Positions 26,300 through 35,378 of a DNA stretch of 64,000 nt are shown in pieces. The stretch covers positions 1,050,001 to 1,114,000 of the forward strand of contig NZ_CP074373.1 of NCBI RefSeq assembly GCF_021560035.1, written 5' to 3'. The DNA is from Virgibacillus sp. NKC19-16 (GTDB taxonomy: Bacteria; Bacillota; Bacilli; Bacillales; Amphibacillaceae). A program made the position numbers and the translations under genes. The notes under the pieces are model-generated. The model ran no database searches. It saw nothing but the letters and a program-made list of their open reading frames with translations, and was not told the origin of the DNA. Numbering within the stretch: position 1 is the stretch's first letter; each line of letters begins with the position of its first letter.

Positions 26300-27352
26300 A
26301 TGAAATCCCTAAATCTTTATGGCAAGCAAGATATACGTTTTGAACAATCACCTGAACCGGTAATTGAAAAGGAAGATGACGTTATTATCAAAGTGAAAGT
26401 TGTTGGTATTTGTGGTTCAGATATTTCCAGATACAATAAATTAGGGCCTTATGTAGAAGGTATGACATTTGGTCACGAATTTGCAGGAGAAGTAACAGAG
26501 GTTGGAACAGGTGTAGAAGGAATCAAAGCGGGAGACCGTGTTGCAGGCTGCCCTACTTTCTATTGTGGAGAATGTGAAAGCTGTAGGAAAGGTGAATTAT
26601 CACGCTGTGAAAAATTAACTGTTATTGGTGCAAGACACCCAGGCGCTTATGCAGAATATGTAAAACTGCCAGCTGAAAATATTGTACCGCTTTCGGATAA
26701 TGTTGATTATGATACAGCTGCACTGGTCGAGCCTTCATCCGTTGTTGCGCACGGTTTTTACCGTACAAGCATCCAGCCAGGTGCAGAAGTGGCTATCATG
26801 GGATGTGGCAGTATCGGATTACTTGCTGTTCAATGGGCAAAAATATTCGGTGCAAAAAAAGTTTATGCTATCGATATTGATAATTCCAAGCTTGAAGTTG
26901 CCAAAGAAGTCGGAGCAGACGTTTTAATAAATTCGCTTGAAAAACCCGCTCATGAACAGATTATGGAGCAAACCAATGGCACCGGTGTTGATTTAGCTGT
27001 AGAATCAGCAGGATCCCCAATTACATCCGCACAAGTTCTTGCTCTACCCAAAAAGGGTGGAGAAGTCGTATTCATGGGCATTCCTTATGCAGATATCAAT
27101 ATCGAACGTTTCTATTTTGAAAAAATCGTACGTAATGAATTAAGGATACTCGGATCGTGGAACGCCATCTCCTCTCCGTTCCCAGGAAAGGAATGGAGTT
27201 CTTCTGTACATTATATGAGTACAGGCCAGATTAATGTACAACCAATGATTTCTCATCGGTTGAAATTAGAAGAAGGGCCGGAAACTTTTGATAACCTTAT
27301 AAATAGAAAAGGGTCTTATGTAAAGGTTTTGTTTTATCCTGGGGAAGGATAA
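26300..27352 (+). CDS. Galactitol-1-phosphate 5-dehydrogenase-like zinc enzyme
   Basis: A 350-residue medium-chain dehydrogenase resembling GatD. It has VGICGSD, GHEFAGEV, a structural zinc cluster CGECESCRKGELSRC, VAIMGCGSIGLLAVQWAKIFGA and the GatD-like NELRILGSWNAISSPFPGKEW. The ATG at 26300 is preferred over 26291, which touches the AAAGGA ribosome site. With the first dehydrogenase the operon could oxidise two stereoisomeric polyol phosphates, as in known pentitol operons. It is the last gene before a terminator. Confidence 0.85.
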   Translation: MKSLNLYGKQDIRFEQSPEPVIEKEDDVIIKVKVVGICGSDISRYNKLGPYVEGMTFGHEFAGEVTEVGTGVEGIKAGDRVAGCPTFYCGECESCRKGELSRCEKLTVIGARHPGAYAEYVKLPAENIVPLSDNVDYDTAALVEPSSVVAHGFYRTSIQPGAEVAIMGCGSIGLLAVQWAKIFGAKKVYAIDIDNSKLEVAKEVGADVLINSLEKPAHEQIMEQTNGTGVDLAVESAGSPITSAQVLALPKKGGEVVFMGIPYADINIERFYFEKIVRNELRILGSWNAISSPFPGKEWSSSVHYMSTGQINVQPMISHRLKLEEGPETFDNLINRKGSYVKVLFYPGEG

Positions 27353-27369
27353 CTAAATATAATTCTGTT

Positions 27370-27395
27370 AAGCGTCCGTCAATGGACGCTTTTTT
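27370..27395 (+). terminator. Terminator of the Gat-type operon
   Basis: AAGCGTCC (27370-27377) pairs with GGACGCTT (27384-27391), followed by T. Confidence 0.85.
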
Positions 27396-27810
27396 GGTGT
27401 ATAAGTGCTTCTATTCTATACGTTGAATATAATGTTTGTTCTTGTTCAATGAATTAGGAAAGTGTTGTAGCAGTGGTGAGGGACGCACCTAGCAAATCAC
27501 AAAATTACCCTATCGTAGGAGATGACCAGTTAGCAAGCAGAAGTGTAATAACCACAGCTGCTACTAAGCCACAGATTATACTAGTGGGTGGTGACTTTAT
27601 GGGGCGTTAGTTCATACGGGTGGAGTTGGCATTTTTTTGCGAATCTGCTTTGGAAATGATAATTTACAGTTAGCCTCAACGTGTATAATATAGATATAGT
27701 GACTTTAAGAAAAACAGGCCATCTGTTCATGATTTCACTCTTGACTTAATATGATCTTATCAAAAGCAGTTTAATAGGAAAAACTTAATTCATGTAAATG
27801 GAGGCTTTTC
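27396..27810. other. Intergenic region with a possible promoter for the GH4 gene
   Basis: 415 bases. GGTGAGGGACGCACC near 27474 resembles the GGGACAGG repeat family. TATAAT at 27684-27689 could be a -10 box, with a poorly spaced TTTACA upstream. A 46-codon frame around 27475-27609 is not recognised and is not called. Confidence 0.35.
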
Positions 27811-29109
27811 ATGCTAAAAAAACCAAAAATAGTTATTGTCGGTGCAGGTAGTGCAATTTTTGGACTGAGTATGTTGAAAGATGCCTTTTCTACAAAAGAA
27901 TTATGGGGCAGTGAACTGGTGTTAGTAGATATTGACAAAGCCGCGGTTGAAAAAGTAACAGTAGCCGCTAATCGGATAAATGATCAGCTTAAGGCAGGAT
28001 ATAAGATTTCATCTACCACTGATAGACTTGAAGCTCTACCAGGAGCAGATTTCGTGATTGTATCCATCGCTGTTGATCGAATGAAAATGTGGAAGAAAGA
28101 CTTTTCTGTACCACAAAAGCATGGGGTTCCTCATGTTTTAGGAGAAAATGTTGGACCAGGGGCGGTCTTTCACACTATGAGAAACCTGCCGATCATTCTC
28201 GATATCTGCAAAGACATCGAAAAATATTGTCCAGAAGCATTATTAATCAACTTCACAAACCCTGAAAGTCGTTTATGTATGGCAATCAAAAAATATACGA
28301 ATGTGAAAGTGGTAGGGCTCTGTCATCAAATAAATGCGGGGATTGATATTGTTTCTACTTTAACCCATACTGACAGAAAATATATTGATGTGAAAGCATG
28401 GGGAATAAATCATTTTACTTGGATGGTTGATATTAGAGATAAACGCACTGGAGAAGACTTATATCCAGCTTTAATAGAAAAAGAGAAAACTTATGATTCT
28501 TCCTATGAAAAGTTATCAAGGTTTATCTTCCGTCATTATGGACTTTTTCCAACATCTGGTGACGATCATTTAGGAGAATTTTTCCCCTATGCGCATGAAA
28601 TGATCAGTAAAGAAGGCTATGATTTTGGGAAATACGAACAAAGGCGTCAAGATGTGGTGAAAATCTTGGAGGGCATTATTAATAAAGATGTTGCTATTGA
28701 CAGCAATTTGATTAAACCCTCTGGAGAAAAAGCATTTAATATTATAAACGGAATAACAAACAACACCAATGAGCTTCTTGAATCAATCAATTTACCAAAC
28801 GAAGGGTATATTACAAATCTTCCAGATGATGCAATTGTTGAAGTACCTTCTATAGTCAGCGGTAATGGGGTGAATGGACTTGCTCTAGGTAAACTTCCAA
28901 GGGGGATTGCAGCTTTATGTAAAACACAAATTGATGTTCAACACCTTGTAGTAGATGCAGGAGTAAATGGAGACCGGAATTTGGTTGTTCAGGCTTTACT
29001 TACTGATCCGAACGTCCCAAGCGCAGATGCTGCAATGAATATTTATCATGAATTAATGGAGGTTAACAAACCTTATTTGAGGCAATTCTCTTATGACTCT
29101 TATGATTAA
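27811..29109 (+). CDS. Glycoside hydrolase family 4 enzyme (alpha-glycosidase)
   Basis: A 432-residue NAD+ and metal-dependent glycosidase. It has the N-terminal Rossmann motif IVIVGAGSAIFG, LINFTNPESRLCMAIKKY, the metal-binding Cys-His in VGLCHQINAG (about 172) and the second His in WGINHFTWM. These are the GH4 hallmarks. Members act on alpha-glucosides, alpha-galactosides or alpha-glucuronides, often phosphorylated, and which applies here is open. It is a single gene with GGAGG before the ATG, ending at a bidirectional hairpin. Proximity to the sugar ABC importer suggests it handles the imported glycoside. Confidence 0.87.
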   Translation: MLKKPKIVIVGAGSAIFGLSMLKDAFSTKELWGSELVLVDIDKAAVEKVTVAANRINDQLKAGYKISSTTDRLEALPGADFVIVSIAVDRMKMWKKDFSVPQKHGVPHVLGENVGPGAVFHTMRNLPIILDICKDIEKYCPEALLINFTNPESRLCMAIKKYTNVKVVGLCHQINAGIDIVSTLTHTDRKYIDVKAWGINHFTWMVDIRDKRTGEDLYPALIEKEKTYDSSYEKLSRFIFRHYGLFPTSGDDHLGEFFPYAHEMISKEGYDFGKYEQRRQDVVKILEGIINKDVAIDSNLIKPSGEKAFNIINGITNNTNELLESINLPNEGYITNLPDDAIVEVPSIVSGNGVNGLALGKLPRGIAALCKTQIDVQHLVVDAGVNGDRNLVVQALLTDPNVPSADAAMNIYHELMEVNKPYLRQFSYDSYD

Positions 29110-29179
29110 TGAAAATAATAAAAGTATATTAACAATTTGACTCCTTAATTTAGTAGTGTCAATTAAACCCAAGAATAAA

Positions 29180-29228
29180 GGGCAGTTTTCCCTCCTTAAT
29201 ATCATTTAGGGAAGGGTAATAACTGCCC
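29180..29228. terminator. Bidirectional hairpin between GH4 and lyase genes
   Basis: GGGCAGTT (29180-29187) pairs with AACTGCCC (29221-29228), with inner complementary TTCCCT/AGGGAA arms, between convergent genes. Confidence 0.7.
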
Positions 29229-29237
29229 AGAATAGTT

Positions 29238-30638
29238 TTACTTTTTTCTCCTCTGTATCATATTTAATACCACTCTAGGATTTGTTCCACCTGTTACTTT
29301 TCTTTTTTCAATAAAGTGTTTGGGATCAAGAATAGATTTCCAATCCTTACTTTTTAATGTAATATTTTCTAACCACTCATTCACTGTAGCTAATGGTAAT
29401 TCATATAATTCTTTGTTTGCAGCATCTGCACGCTTTGCTACAATGCTGGCTTTTTTATGGGCAATTCTAAAAGGAGTTTCATAGTCTCGGGCAAGTACAT
29501 CAGCAAGTTCAGTTATTGTAATCATATTTTCTCTTGCTTGTTGGTAAGCTCGCTCTTTATTGAAATCCATTGTAAGAATAACTGCACGCATTAATTTTAT
29601 TACTCTAATTGCTTTTTGATACCCATTATATAAATGGGGCTGCAGATCATCTTCCGTGTCGTTTATATCTCCGTATGGTGTATTATGAATCATATGAAGT
29701 ACAGCCATTCCCTCAGCTCCAGCACTGCTGGCTATGGCACGCGAATGCTCCATGGAAACTGGATTTCTTTTTTGGGGCATAATACTGCTTATCTGAACAT
29801 ATGCATTAGAGACTTTTACCAATCCAACCTCTTTTGAAGCCATTCGCAAAAGTTCCTGTATCCATCTTCCCATATTCGTCATAAGGCTTATTAATGTCTG
29901 GGCAGCCTCTATCAAATAATCCCCAGTACCGATTGCATCATAGGAATTTTCTATTAATCCATCGAATTCAAGCAGTTCTACCATACGTTCTCGATTTATA
30001 GGAAACCCCGTTGTGGTGACAGCAGCTGCGCCCATAGGGGATTGATTCACAGTCTGATATGCCTGTTGTAATCTTCTTATATCTCTGGATAAATTATCAT
30101 AAATTGCAACAAGGTAGTGTCCGAATGTAGTTGGCTGTGCTGGTTGAGTATGGGTATGGGCTGGTATAATGGTTTCTATATGCTGTTCGGCTTGATAGAG
30201 AATTACTTGATTTAATTCTTCTGCATTTTCAATAGTCTGCTTCAGGTAGTTCCGTATCACTATCCGATACATTGCTTCACCCATATCATTTCTGCTTTTT
30301 GCAATATGCATTTTACCTGCTAATTCATCACCAATATGGTCTCCAATTTTGGATTCTACTAAAAAAAATAAATCCTCATATTGTGCTGAATATGTTAATT
30401 CACTTTTATCAAGGTTTTCTACTAGTTGTATTCCTTCCAAAGCTTTATTACACTCTTGTTTCGTAAGAATATTTTGCTCTGTCAGCATAATGGTGTGTGC
30501 CTTATGTACTTTAAACATTGCTTCAAATAAGTGGTCTTTTTGATCATCAAATACGGGTTTTAATAATTGTTCCACATATGTTTTCCCGGGAAATTCAATA
30601 CCTTCAGCAAGCTCAAACTCAGTTTTAAATTTATTCAT
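29238..30638 (-). CDS. Argininosuccinate-lyase-like enzyme of the fumarase/aspartase superfamily
   Basis: A 466-residue lyase with AGKMHIAKSRNDMGEAMYR (conserved Ser-Arg-Asn-Asp), IPAHTHTQPAQPTTFGHYL and the superfamily signature SSIMPQKRNPVSMEH, whose serine is the catalytic base. ArgH splits argininosuccinate; relatives such as EDDS lyase split other N-succinyl amines. No argG or other arginine gene is near. It shares a palindromic operator with the ROK-ABC operon and the PIG-L gene, so a role in that sugar or amine pathway is more likely than arginine synthesis. AGGTGATG lies upstream of the start. Confidence 0.8.
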   Translation of the reverse strand: MNKFKTEFELAEGIEFPGKTYVEQLLKPVFDDQKDHLFEAMFKVHKAHTIMLTEQNILTKQECNKALEGIQLVENLDKSELTYSAQYEDLFFLVESKIGDHIGDELAGKMHIAKSRNDMGEAMYRIVIRNYLKQTIENAEELNQVILYQAEQHIETIIPAHTHTQPAQPTTFGHYLVAIYDNLSRDIRRLQQAYQTVNQSPMGAAAVTTTGFPINRERMVELLEFDGLIENSYDAIGTGDYLIEAAQTLISLMTNMGRWIQELLRMASKEVGLVKVSNAYVQISSIMPQKRNPVSMEHSRAIASSAGAEGMAVLHMIHNTPYGDINDTEDDLQPHLYNGYQKAIRVIKLMRAVILTMDFNKERAYQQARENMITITELADVLARDYETPFRIAHKKASIVAKRADAANKELYELPLATVNEWLENITLKSKDWKSILDPKHFIEKRKVTGGTNPRVVLNMIQRRKK

Positions 30639-30673
30639 CTAATCATCACCTCAAAATTTAATAGAATTTCTAG

Positions 30674-30694
30674 TTAGTAAACTTTACTTACTAA
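30674..30694 (-). promoter_or_regulatory. Palindromic operator of the lyase gene (predicted ROK regulator site)
   Basis: TTAGTAA, a seven-base spacer ACTTTAC, then TTACTAA. It lies 13 bases downstream of the lyase -10 box, where a repressor would block transcription. The same pattern occurs at 30832-30859 and 38497-38523. Confidence 0.75.
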
Positions 30695-30707
30695 TTCCGT
30701 TTTTATT

Positions 30708-30736
30708 ATTGTATATAAAAGCCCTTACATTGTAAA
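30708..30736 (-). promoter_or_regulatory. Promoter of the lyase gene
   Basis: On the minus strand: TTTACA (30736-30731), a 17-base spacer and TACAAT (30713-30708). Confidence 0.65.
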
Positions 30737-30788
30737 GTGTCAATTGTTTTAAAAATGTTTAAACTTAAAAAATAATATTTATTATAAA

Positions 30789-30825
30789 AGAAAGCGTTGA
30801 CATATCAGAATTATTATAGTATTAT
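30789..30825 (+). promoter_or_regulatory. Promoter of the ROK-ABC operon with overlapping cre-like site
   Basis: -35 TTGACA (30797-30802), 17 bases, -10 TATTAT (30820-30825). AGAAAGCGTTGACA (30789-30802) resembles a cre site with one mismatch under the relaxed consensus, and it covers the -35 box. Confidence 0.65.
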
Positions 30826-30831
30826 CAGTTT

Positions 30832-30859
30832 TAGTTAATAAGTTAACCTTACTAACTTA
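30832..30859 (+). promoter_or_regulatory. Palindromic operator of the ROK-ABC operon
   Basis: TTAATAA, seven bases, TTACTAA (core 30835-30855), with the same spacing as the lyase operator and a single mismatch. It begins seven bases after the -10 box, so autorepression is predicted. Confidence 0.7.
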
Positions 30860-30896
30860 TTGAAAGATAATTAATTATAGAGGGGAGGGAATAGCC

Positions 30897-32084
30897 ATAA
30901 GTATTCAGGACATCCAGGTAAGTTCGACTAACATAAAAGATTTAAACAAAAGAAAAATTATACATTACATTCAAAGAAATCAAGGGAGTTCACGATCTGA
31001 TATTTCTAAAGCTTTGTTTATCAGTAAGCCAACGGTATCAAATTTTGTTGATGAGTTGCTATCGGAGGGATGGGTCAGTGAGAAAGAAAGTGAAAAAGGT
31101 AGTTCCTCTGGTGGGAGGAAGCCATACCAGGTATTCTTTAACCAAGACGCATACTATCTGGTTGGGGTAGACATAGGAGGAACCTCGATAGAAATGGCTG
31201 TCATGAATTTGGCAGGGGAAATTATAAATAAAACGGCTTTTGAAACTCAACTCTATGTGGGTAGTCAACTTATTGCTGTAATTGCTGATAACGTCACAAA
31301 TCTTATTCAAAACAGCAACCTTGAAAATGACCAAATATTTGGTGTGGGGATTGGTGTTCCAGGAATCACAAATGTAAATGATGGTATTGTAATGGATGCC
31401 CCTAGTATTGGTTGGAAAAACATACCTTTACAATCTCATCTTGAAGAGCTCCTTCCGTTTCCGGTTTATCTAGACAACGATGTGAATGTTGCTGCCTTAG
31501 GTGAACTCTGGAAAGGAGTAGGGAAGACTAATTACAATTTTTTAATGATAACACTTGGAACTGGTATCGGGTGTGGATTGATTATTAATGGCCAACTTTA
31601 TCGAGGTTCTTCTTATGCAGCAGGGGAAATAGGCTACATGGTTACGGATAAAGATTCTGCAGAGAAAAAATATGAACATACTTTTACGGGATATGGATTT
31701 TTAGATAATCATGTTGGTGGGCCCTCAATTACAAGAAGAATGCTTAATTATTTAGGAGAAACTGAAGAAAGCGAATGGACAGCGAAGAAAATATTCCAAA
31801 TGGCAAATCAGAGAGATGAAACTGCTTTAGAAATTCTTAATGAGCCCTTGTCTCATCTTTCCTTTGGACTAATTAATGTAATATCTTTATTAAACCCGGA
31901 AAGGATTGTATTGGGAGGTAGAATTTCAAAGTCTATGAATCAATTTTTACCATATTTATCTACAACAATTGAAAAACATATACCAATACAAACAGAGCTT
32001 GAGACGACAGGTGTCAAAGATGTTTCGTTGTTAGGAGCGGGCTACTTGTTGTTAAAGGAACACGATTCAATATTAAAAATGTAA
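30897..32084 (+). CDS. ROK-family (XylR/NagC-type) transcriptional repressor with non-canonical start
   Basis: A 395-residue product if read from ATA 30897, seven bases after GGGAGGG. The N-terminal winged helix (NIKDLNKRKIIHYIQRNQ, then SRSDISKALFISKPTVSNFV) is complete only with this upstream part. The first canonical start (TTG 31014) would cut the helix-turn-helix in half. No ATG, GTG or TTG exists in frame between the ribosome site and 31014. The sugar-binding ROK domain follows (GVDIGGTSIEMAVM, GIGVPG, DNDVNVAALGE, ITLGTGIGCG); the ROK zinc cysteines are missing. It presumably binds the nearby TTAGTAA palindromes and is released by the imported sugar. The next gene begins 55 bases on. 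Confidence 0.82.
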   Translation: MSIQDIQVSSTNIKDLNKRKIIHYIQRNQGSSRSDISKALFISKPTVSNFVDELLSEGWVSEKESEKGSSSGGRKPYQVFFNQDAYYLVGVDIGGTSIEMAVMNLAGEIINKTAFETQLYVGSQLIAVIADNVTNLIQNSNLENDQIFGVGIGVPGITNVNDGIVMDAPSIGWKNIPLQSHLEELLPFPVYLDNDVNVAALGELWKGVGKTNYNFLMITLGTGIGCGLIINGQLYRGSSYAAGEIGYMVTDKDSAEKKYEHTFTGYGFLDNHVGGPSITRRMLNYLGETEESEWTAKKIFQMANQRDETALEILNEPLSHLSFGLINVISLLNPERIVLGGRISKSMNQFLPYLSTTIEKHIPIQTELETTGVKDVSLLGAGYLLLKEHDSILKM

Positions 32085-32139
32085 TTAGTGCTCAATAATG
32101 GACTTCTGTTCTAAAAAAATATTAGTAGGAGGTTTTAAA

Positions 32140-33444
32140 ATGGTACAGAAATGGAGATTTGCACTATTGGGAGTTTTGGTATTGTTTGTAATTGCTGCTT
32201 GTTCAGGTGGAGATGATGAAACTTCTGGAAGTGAATCAGAAAATGGTGATGGGGAAATCACTTTGGAATATTGGCAGTACGCTTTTGATTCAAAGGTTAC
32301 CTTAATGGATGAATTAATTGAGGAATTTGAGCAGGAAAATCCTGGTATAACAATTGAGCAAACAACTTTCCCTTATGATCAATATAATGAACAAGTAGCT
32401 GCCCAAGTGCCTGCCGGTAGGGGGCCGGATGTAATTAATTTATTTTATGGTTGGGTGCCATCCTATGTGGACGCTGGTTATTTACAGCCACTGCCCCAGG
32501 ATGCTTTTCCACATGAAGAAATAGAAGATGAATTTTTCCCATTAGTAGATGCAACTAAAATAGACGATGAGTACTGGACGATACCGACAGCGGTGAGAAC
32601 ACTGGCGTTGTTCTACAATAAAGACCTTTTCGAAGAGGCAGGCCTTGATCCTGAAGCTCCTCCAGAAACGTGGGATGAACTTCAGGAATATGCAGTAGAA
32701 TTAACTGAAAGAGATGATAATGACGTTTTAGTGCAATCCGGTATGGCATGGCAACCGGATCAACAAGGGCATCATTGGCTTAGAGATGGTCTGACTTTGC
32801 AGGCTGGAGGAGAAGTATTGAGTGAAGACCGTAGAGAAGTAGTTTGGGATGAAGATCCAGCAGGATTTGAAGCATTTGAATACTGGTTAAGCTTCCCTGG
32901 TGAACTGGGTACTTCCGAGCAAGGCTTTTATACCGATGATGTGACAGCTTTTGTTACAGAAAATGCTGCAATGAATATTGATGGATCATTCCGAGTTGGA
33001 ACACTTCAGAGTGATGCGCCTGATTTAAATTATGGTATTGCACCACTTCCAGCACAGGATGAACAATCTACCAATGCTTCATTTTGGACGAATGGTATTA
33101 CTGCAGACGTAGAAGGTGAAAAACTGGACGCTTCGATTAAATTTCTTGAGTTTTTAACCAGTGAGGATGTAATGGAAAGATGGCTGGATGCTACAGGTGA
33201 GCTTCCTGCTAAAGAAGCAGTTGCAATGCAGGATGAATTTGTAAATGATGAATTATATGGTCCATTTATTGAATCTTTACCTTATGCGAATGCCCATTTC
33301 TTTATAGATGAAACTGGAGAACGTGACCTTGTGATCGAAGCTGCCAATAAAGTTTTACTAGAAGGAGCAGATCCGGAGGAAGCTTTCAATGAATTAGTGG
33401 AAGCTACACAGGCACTTTATGATGAGTATTGGAGCGATAAATAA
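32140..33444 (+). CDS. Sugar ABC transporter substrate-binding lipoprotein
   Basis: A 434-residue cluster-1 solute-binding protein. It has a signal peptide with lipobox IAAC (Cys21), an acidic linker, and then [47 protein letters not shown] and [29 protein letters not shown]-like features typical of MalE/UgpB-type binders. AGGAGG at about 32130 sets the ATG at 32140. It captures an oligosaccharide or related sugar outside the cell and passes it to the two permeases. Confidence 0.92.
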   Translation: [434 protein letters not shown]

Positions 33445-33502
33445 AAGGTTTTTGGGATTGAGGGGGTACCCTTAATCCCTAATTACTATAAGGAGGTGCA
33501 CT

Positions 33503-34480
33503 ATGGAGCAATTAAATACGTCACCAGATTATGATAAGAAAGATAGAAAGCCAAAGAAAAGACAAAACCCATCCTTCCTATATAAAATGAGAAATAACTA
33601 CAAATATCAAAAATACTTTTTCATTATTATTTGTTTATTGCTTCCACTCATCTTCTATATAGGTATACGGATTTTACCTACTTTGTTTACCTTTAATGTG
33701 GGATTTAGGGAGTGGAATCTTCTTTCAACGGGAGAGAGGCCCTTTGTGGGGCTTTCAAATTTTGTAACATTATTTCAGGATGAAGTTTTTCTTAAATCCC
33801 TGCTTAACACCTTTATATATATAGTAATAGGAGTTATTGGCCAATTAACGCTTGGTATAACTGTTGCGCTCTTGCTGCACAAAATCAATCGTTTTGTAGG
33901 GTTGTTCAGGGTTATTTATTTTATTCCATATGTAACAAGTATTGTTGCTATAAGCTGGATATTTCAATGGCTTTTCATGAGCAATGGTTTTGTTAATGAT
34001 TTATTGATAAATTTAGGTTTCTCACAGCAACCTTTTTTAAATTCACCAGATCAAGCAATCTTCGTAATATCGGCAGCTATGATTTGGCAATCTATTGGAT
34101 TTCAAATGGTCTTATTTCTCGCTGGGTTATCAAATATACCAGAAATGTTATATGAAGCGGCTGATATTGACGGAGCAACTCCATGGCAGAAATTTTGGCA
34201 TGTAACAGTTCCATTACTCAACCCAACTATCGTGTTCTCCTCCATAATTGGGATGATAACATTTATCCAGGTTTCTTTTACTCAAGTCGTTAATATGAGT
34301 ATGGATGGCAGTGGAGGACCATTAAATTCTACAATTTCAGTTGTTGTATATATTTATCAAACTGCCTTTCAGCAATATGATATGGGACTAGCTTCTGCTG
34401 CAACCGTAGTATTATTCCTATTTATTATGGGGTTGACTATTTTTCAAATGAAAGTTCTAACGAAGAAATTTGATTATTGA
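33503..34480 (+). CDS. Sugar ABC transporter permease (MalF/UgpA type)
   Basis: A 325-residue inner-membrane subunit with a basic N-terminal tail (residues 1-35, Lys/Arg-rich), six membrane segments, and the ATPase-coupling EAA loop YEAADIDGATPWQKFWHVTVPLL (about 222-244). Ribosome site AGGAGG. It overlaps the start region of the second permease and forms the translocation pair with it. Confidence 0.93.
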   Translation: MEQLNTSPDYDKKDRKPKKRQNPSFLYKMRNNYKYQKYFFIIICLLLPLIFYIGIRILPTLFTFNVGFREWNLLSTGERPFVGLSNFVTLFQDEVFLKSLLNTFIYIVIGVIGQLTLGITVALLLHKINRFVGLFRVIYFIPYVTSIVAISWIFQWLFMSNGFVNDLLINLGFSQQPFLNSPDQAIFVISAAMIWQSIGFQMVLFLAGLSNIPEMLYEAADIDGATPWQKFWHVTVPLLNPTIVFSSIIGMITFIQVSFTQVVNMSMDGSGGPLNSTISVVVYIYQTAFQQYDMGLASAATVVLFLFIMGLTIFQMKVLTKKFDY

Positions 34481-34497
34481 TAAGGGAGGCGAAAAAA

Positions 34498-35307
34498 GTG
34501 AAACCGGGAAAATTATTACCTTATATAGTACTTATAATAGGTGCAGTTTTAATGCTTTTTCCATTTATATGGATGGTATCCACTTCCTTGAAAGCGCCAA
34601 TGGACATCTTTAATCTGAACATAATCCCTGAAAGCCCTACTTTAGCAAATTATATTCAGATTCTGCAAGAGAGTATGTTTGTTAGGTGGTTCTTCAACAG
34701 TATAATCATTGCAGTGATTACGACAATTAGTGTAATATTCTTTGATACACTTGTAGGATACATTATAGCTAAATTTAACTTTTTCGGAAAGAAACTTTTA
34801 TTTATATTAATTCTCAGTACCTTAATGGTACCTGTTGAAATGCTAATTATCCCTTGGTATATGATGAGCTCGGAATTAGGGTGGACAGATACATATTGGG
34901 GTATCTTATTTCCAGGTTTAATGACAGGGTTTGGGGTATTTTTGATGAAGCAGTTTATGGAACAGATACCTGAGGATCTATTGAATGCTGCACGTATTGA
35001 TGGAATGAATGAGTTTTCAATCTTCTTTAAAATAGCTGTTCCCCAAGTTTGGCCAGCAATATCTGCTTTAGGTATATTTTCATTTCTCAGTAACTGGAAC
35101 GCGTTTCTGTGGCCGTTGATTGTAACAGAATCTTCTAGCCTTAGAACATTGCCGGTCGGGTTGTCGTACTTTTCATCTGGAGAGGCTGAATCCCAATGGC
35201 ATTTGATAATGACCGGAGCTACAATTTCTGTTATTCCTTTAATTTTGGTTTTTATCTTTCTACAGCGTCATATAATTAAGGGAATTGTTTTAACAGGAAT
35301 GAAGTAA
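34498..35307 (+). CDS. Sugar ABC transporter permease (MalG/UgpE type)
   Basis: A 269-residue permease starting at GTG 34498, eight bases after GGGAGG; the TTG at 34477 precedes that site. It has the EAA loop LNAARIDGMNEFSIFFKIAVPQV. No ATP-binding subunit is encoded here, so a shared MsmK/MalK-type ATPase elsewhere is probably used, as is usual in Bacillota. It is the last gene of the operon. Confidence 0.92.
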   Translation: MKPGKLLPYIVLIIGAVLMLFPFIWMVSTSLKAPMDIFNLNIIPESPTLANYIQILQESMFVRWFFNSIIIAVITTISVIFFDTLVGYIIAKFNFFGKKLLFILILSTLMVPVEMLIIPWYMMSSELGWTDTYWGILFPGLMTGFGVFLMKQFMEQIPEDLLNAARIDGMNEFSIFFKIAVPQVWPAISALGIFSFLSNWNAFLWPLIVTESSSLRTLPVGLSYFSSGEAESQWHLIMTGATISVIPLILVFIFLQRHIIKGIVLTGMK

Positions 35308-35336
35308 TATAGCGTGATTTTTTATCAATAGAATTT

Positions 35337-35378
35337 AAGGCATCTCTCAGTTTAACTTTTTCTGAGAGATGCCTTTTG
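35337..35378 (+). terminator. Terminator of the ROK-ABC operon
   Basis: AAGGCATCTCTCAG pairs perfectly with CTGAGAGATGCCTT, followed by TTTGCTT. Confidence 0.88.

Noticed and set aside
27475-27609. 46-codon frame starting GTGGTG
   Set aside because: No family, no convincing ribosome site, and it starts inside a repeat-like stretch.
29634-30543. Plus-strand frames inside the lyase gene
   Set aside because: Antisense shadows of a well-supported enzyme gene.
31014-31016. TTG as the start of the ROK repressor
   Set aside because: It would delete half of the DNA-binding domain and has no ribosome site, whereas the upstream in-frame sequence encodes the missing helices.
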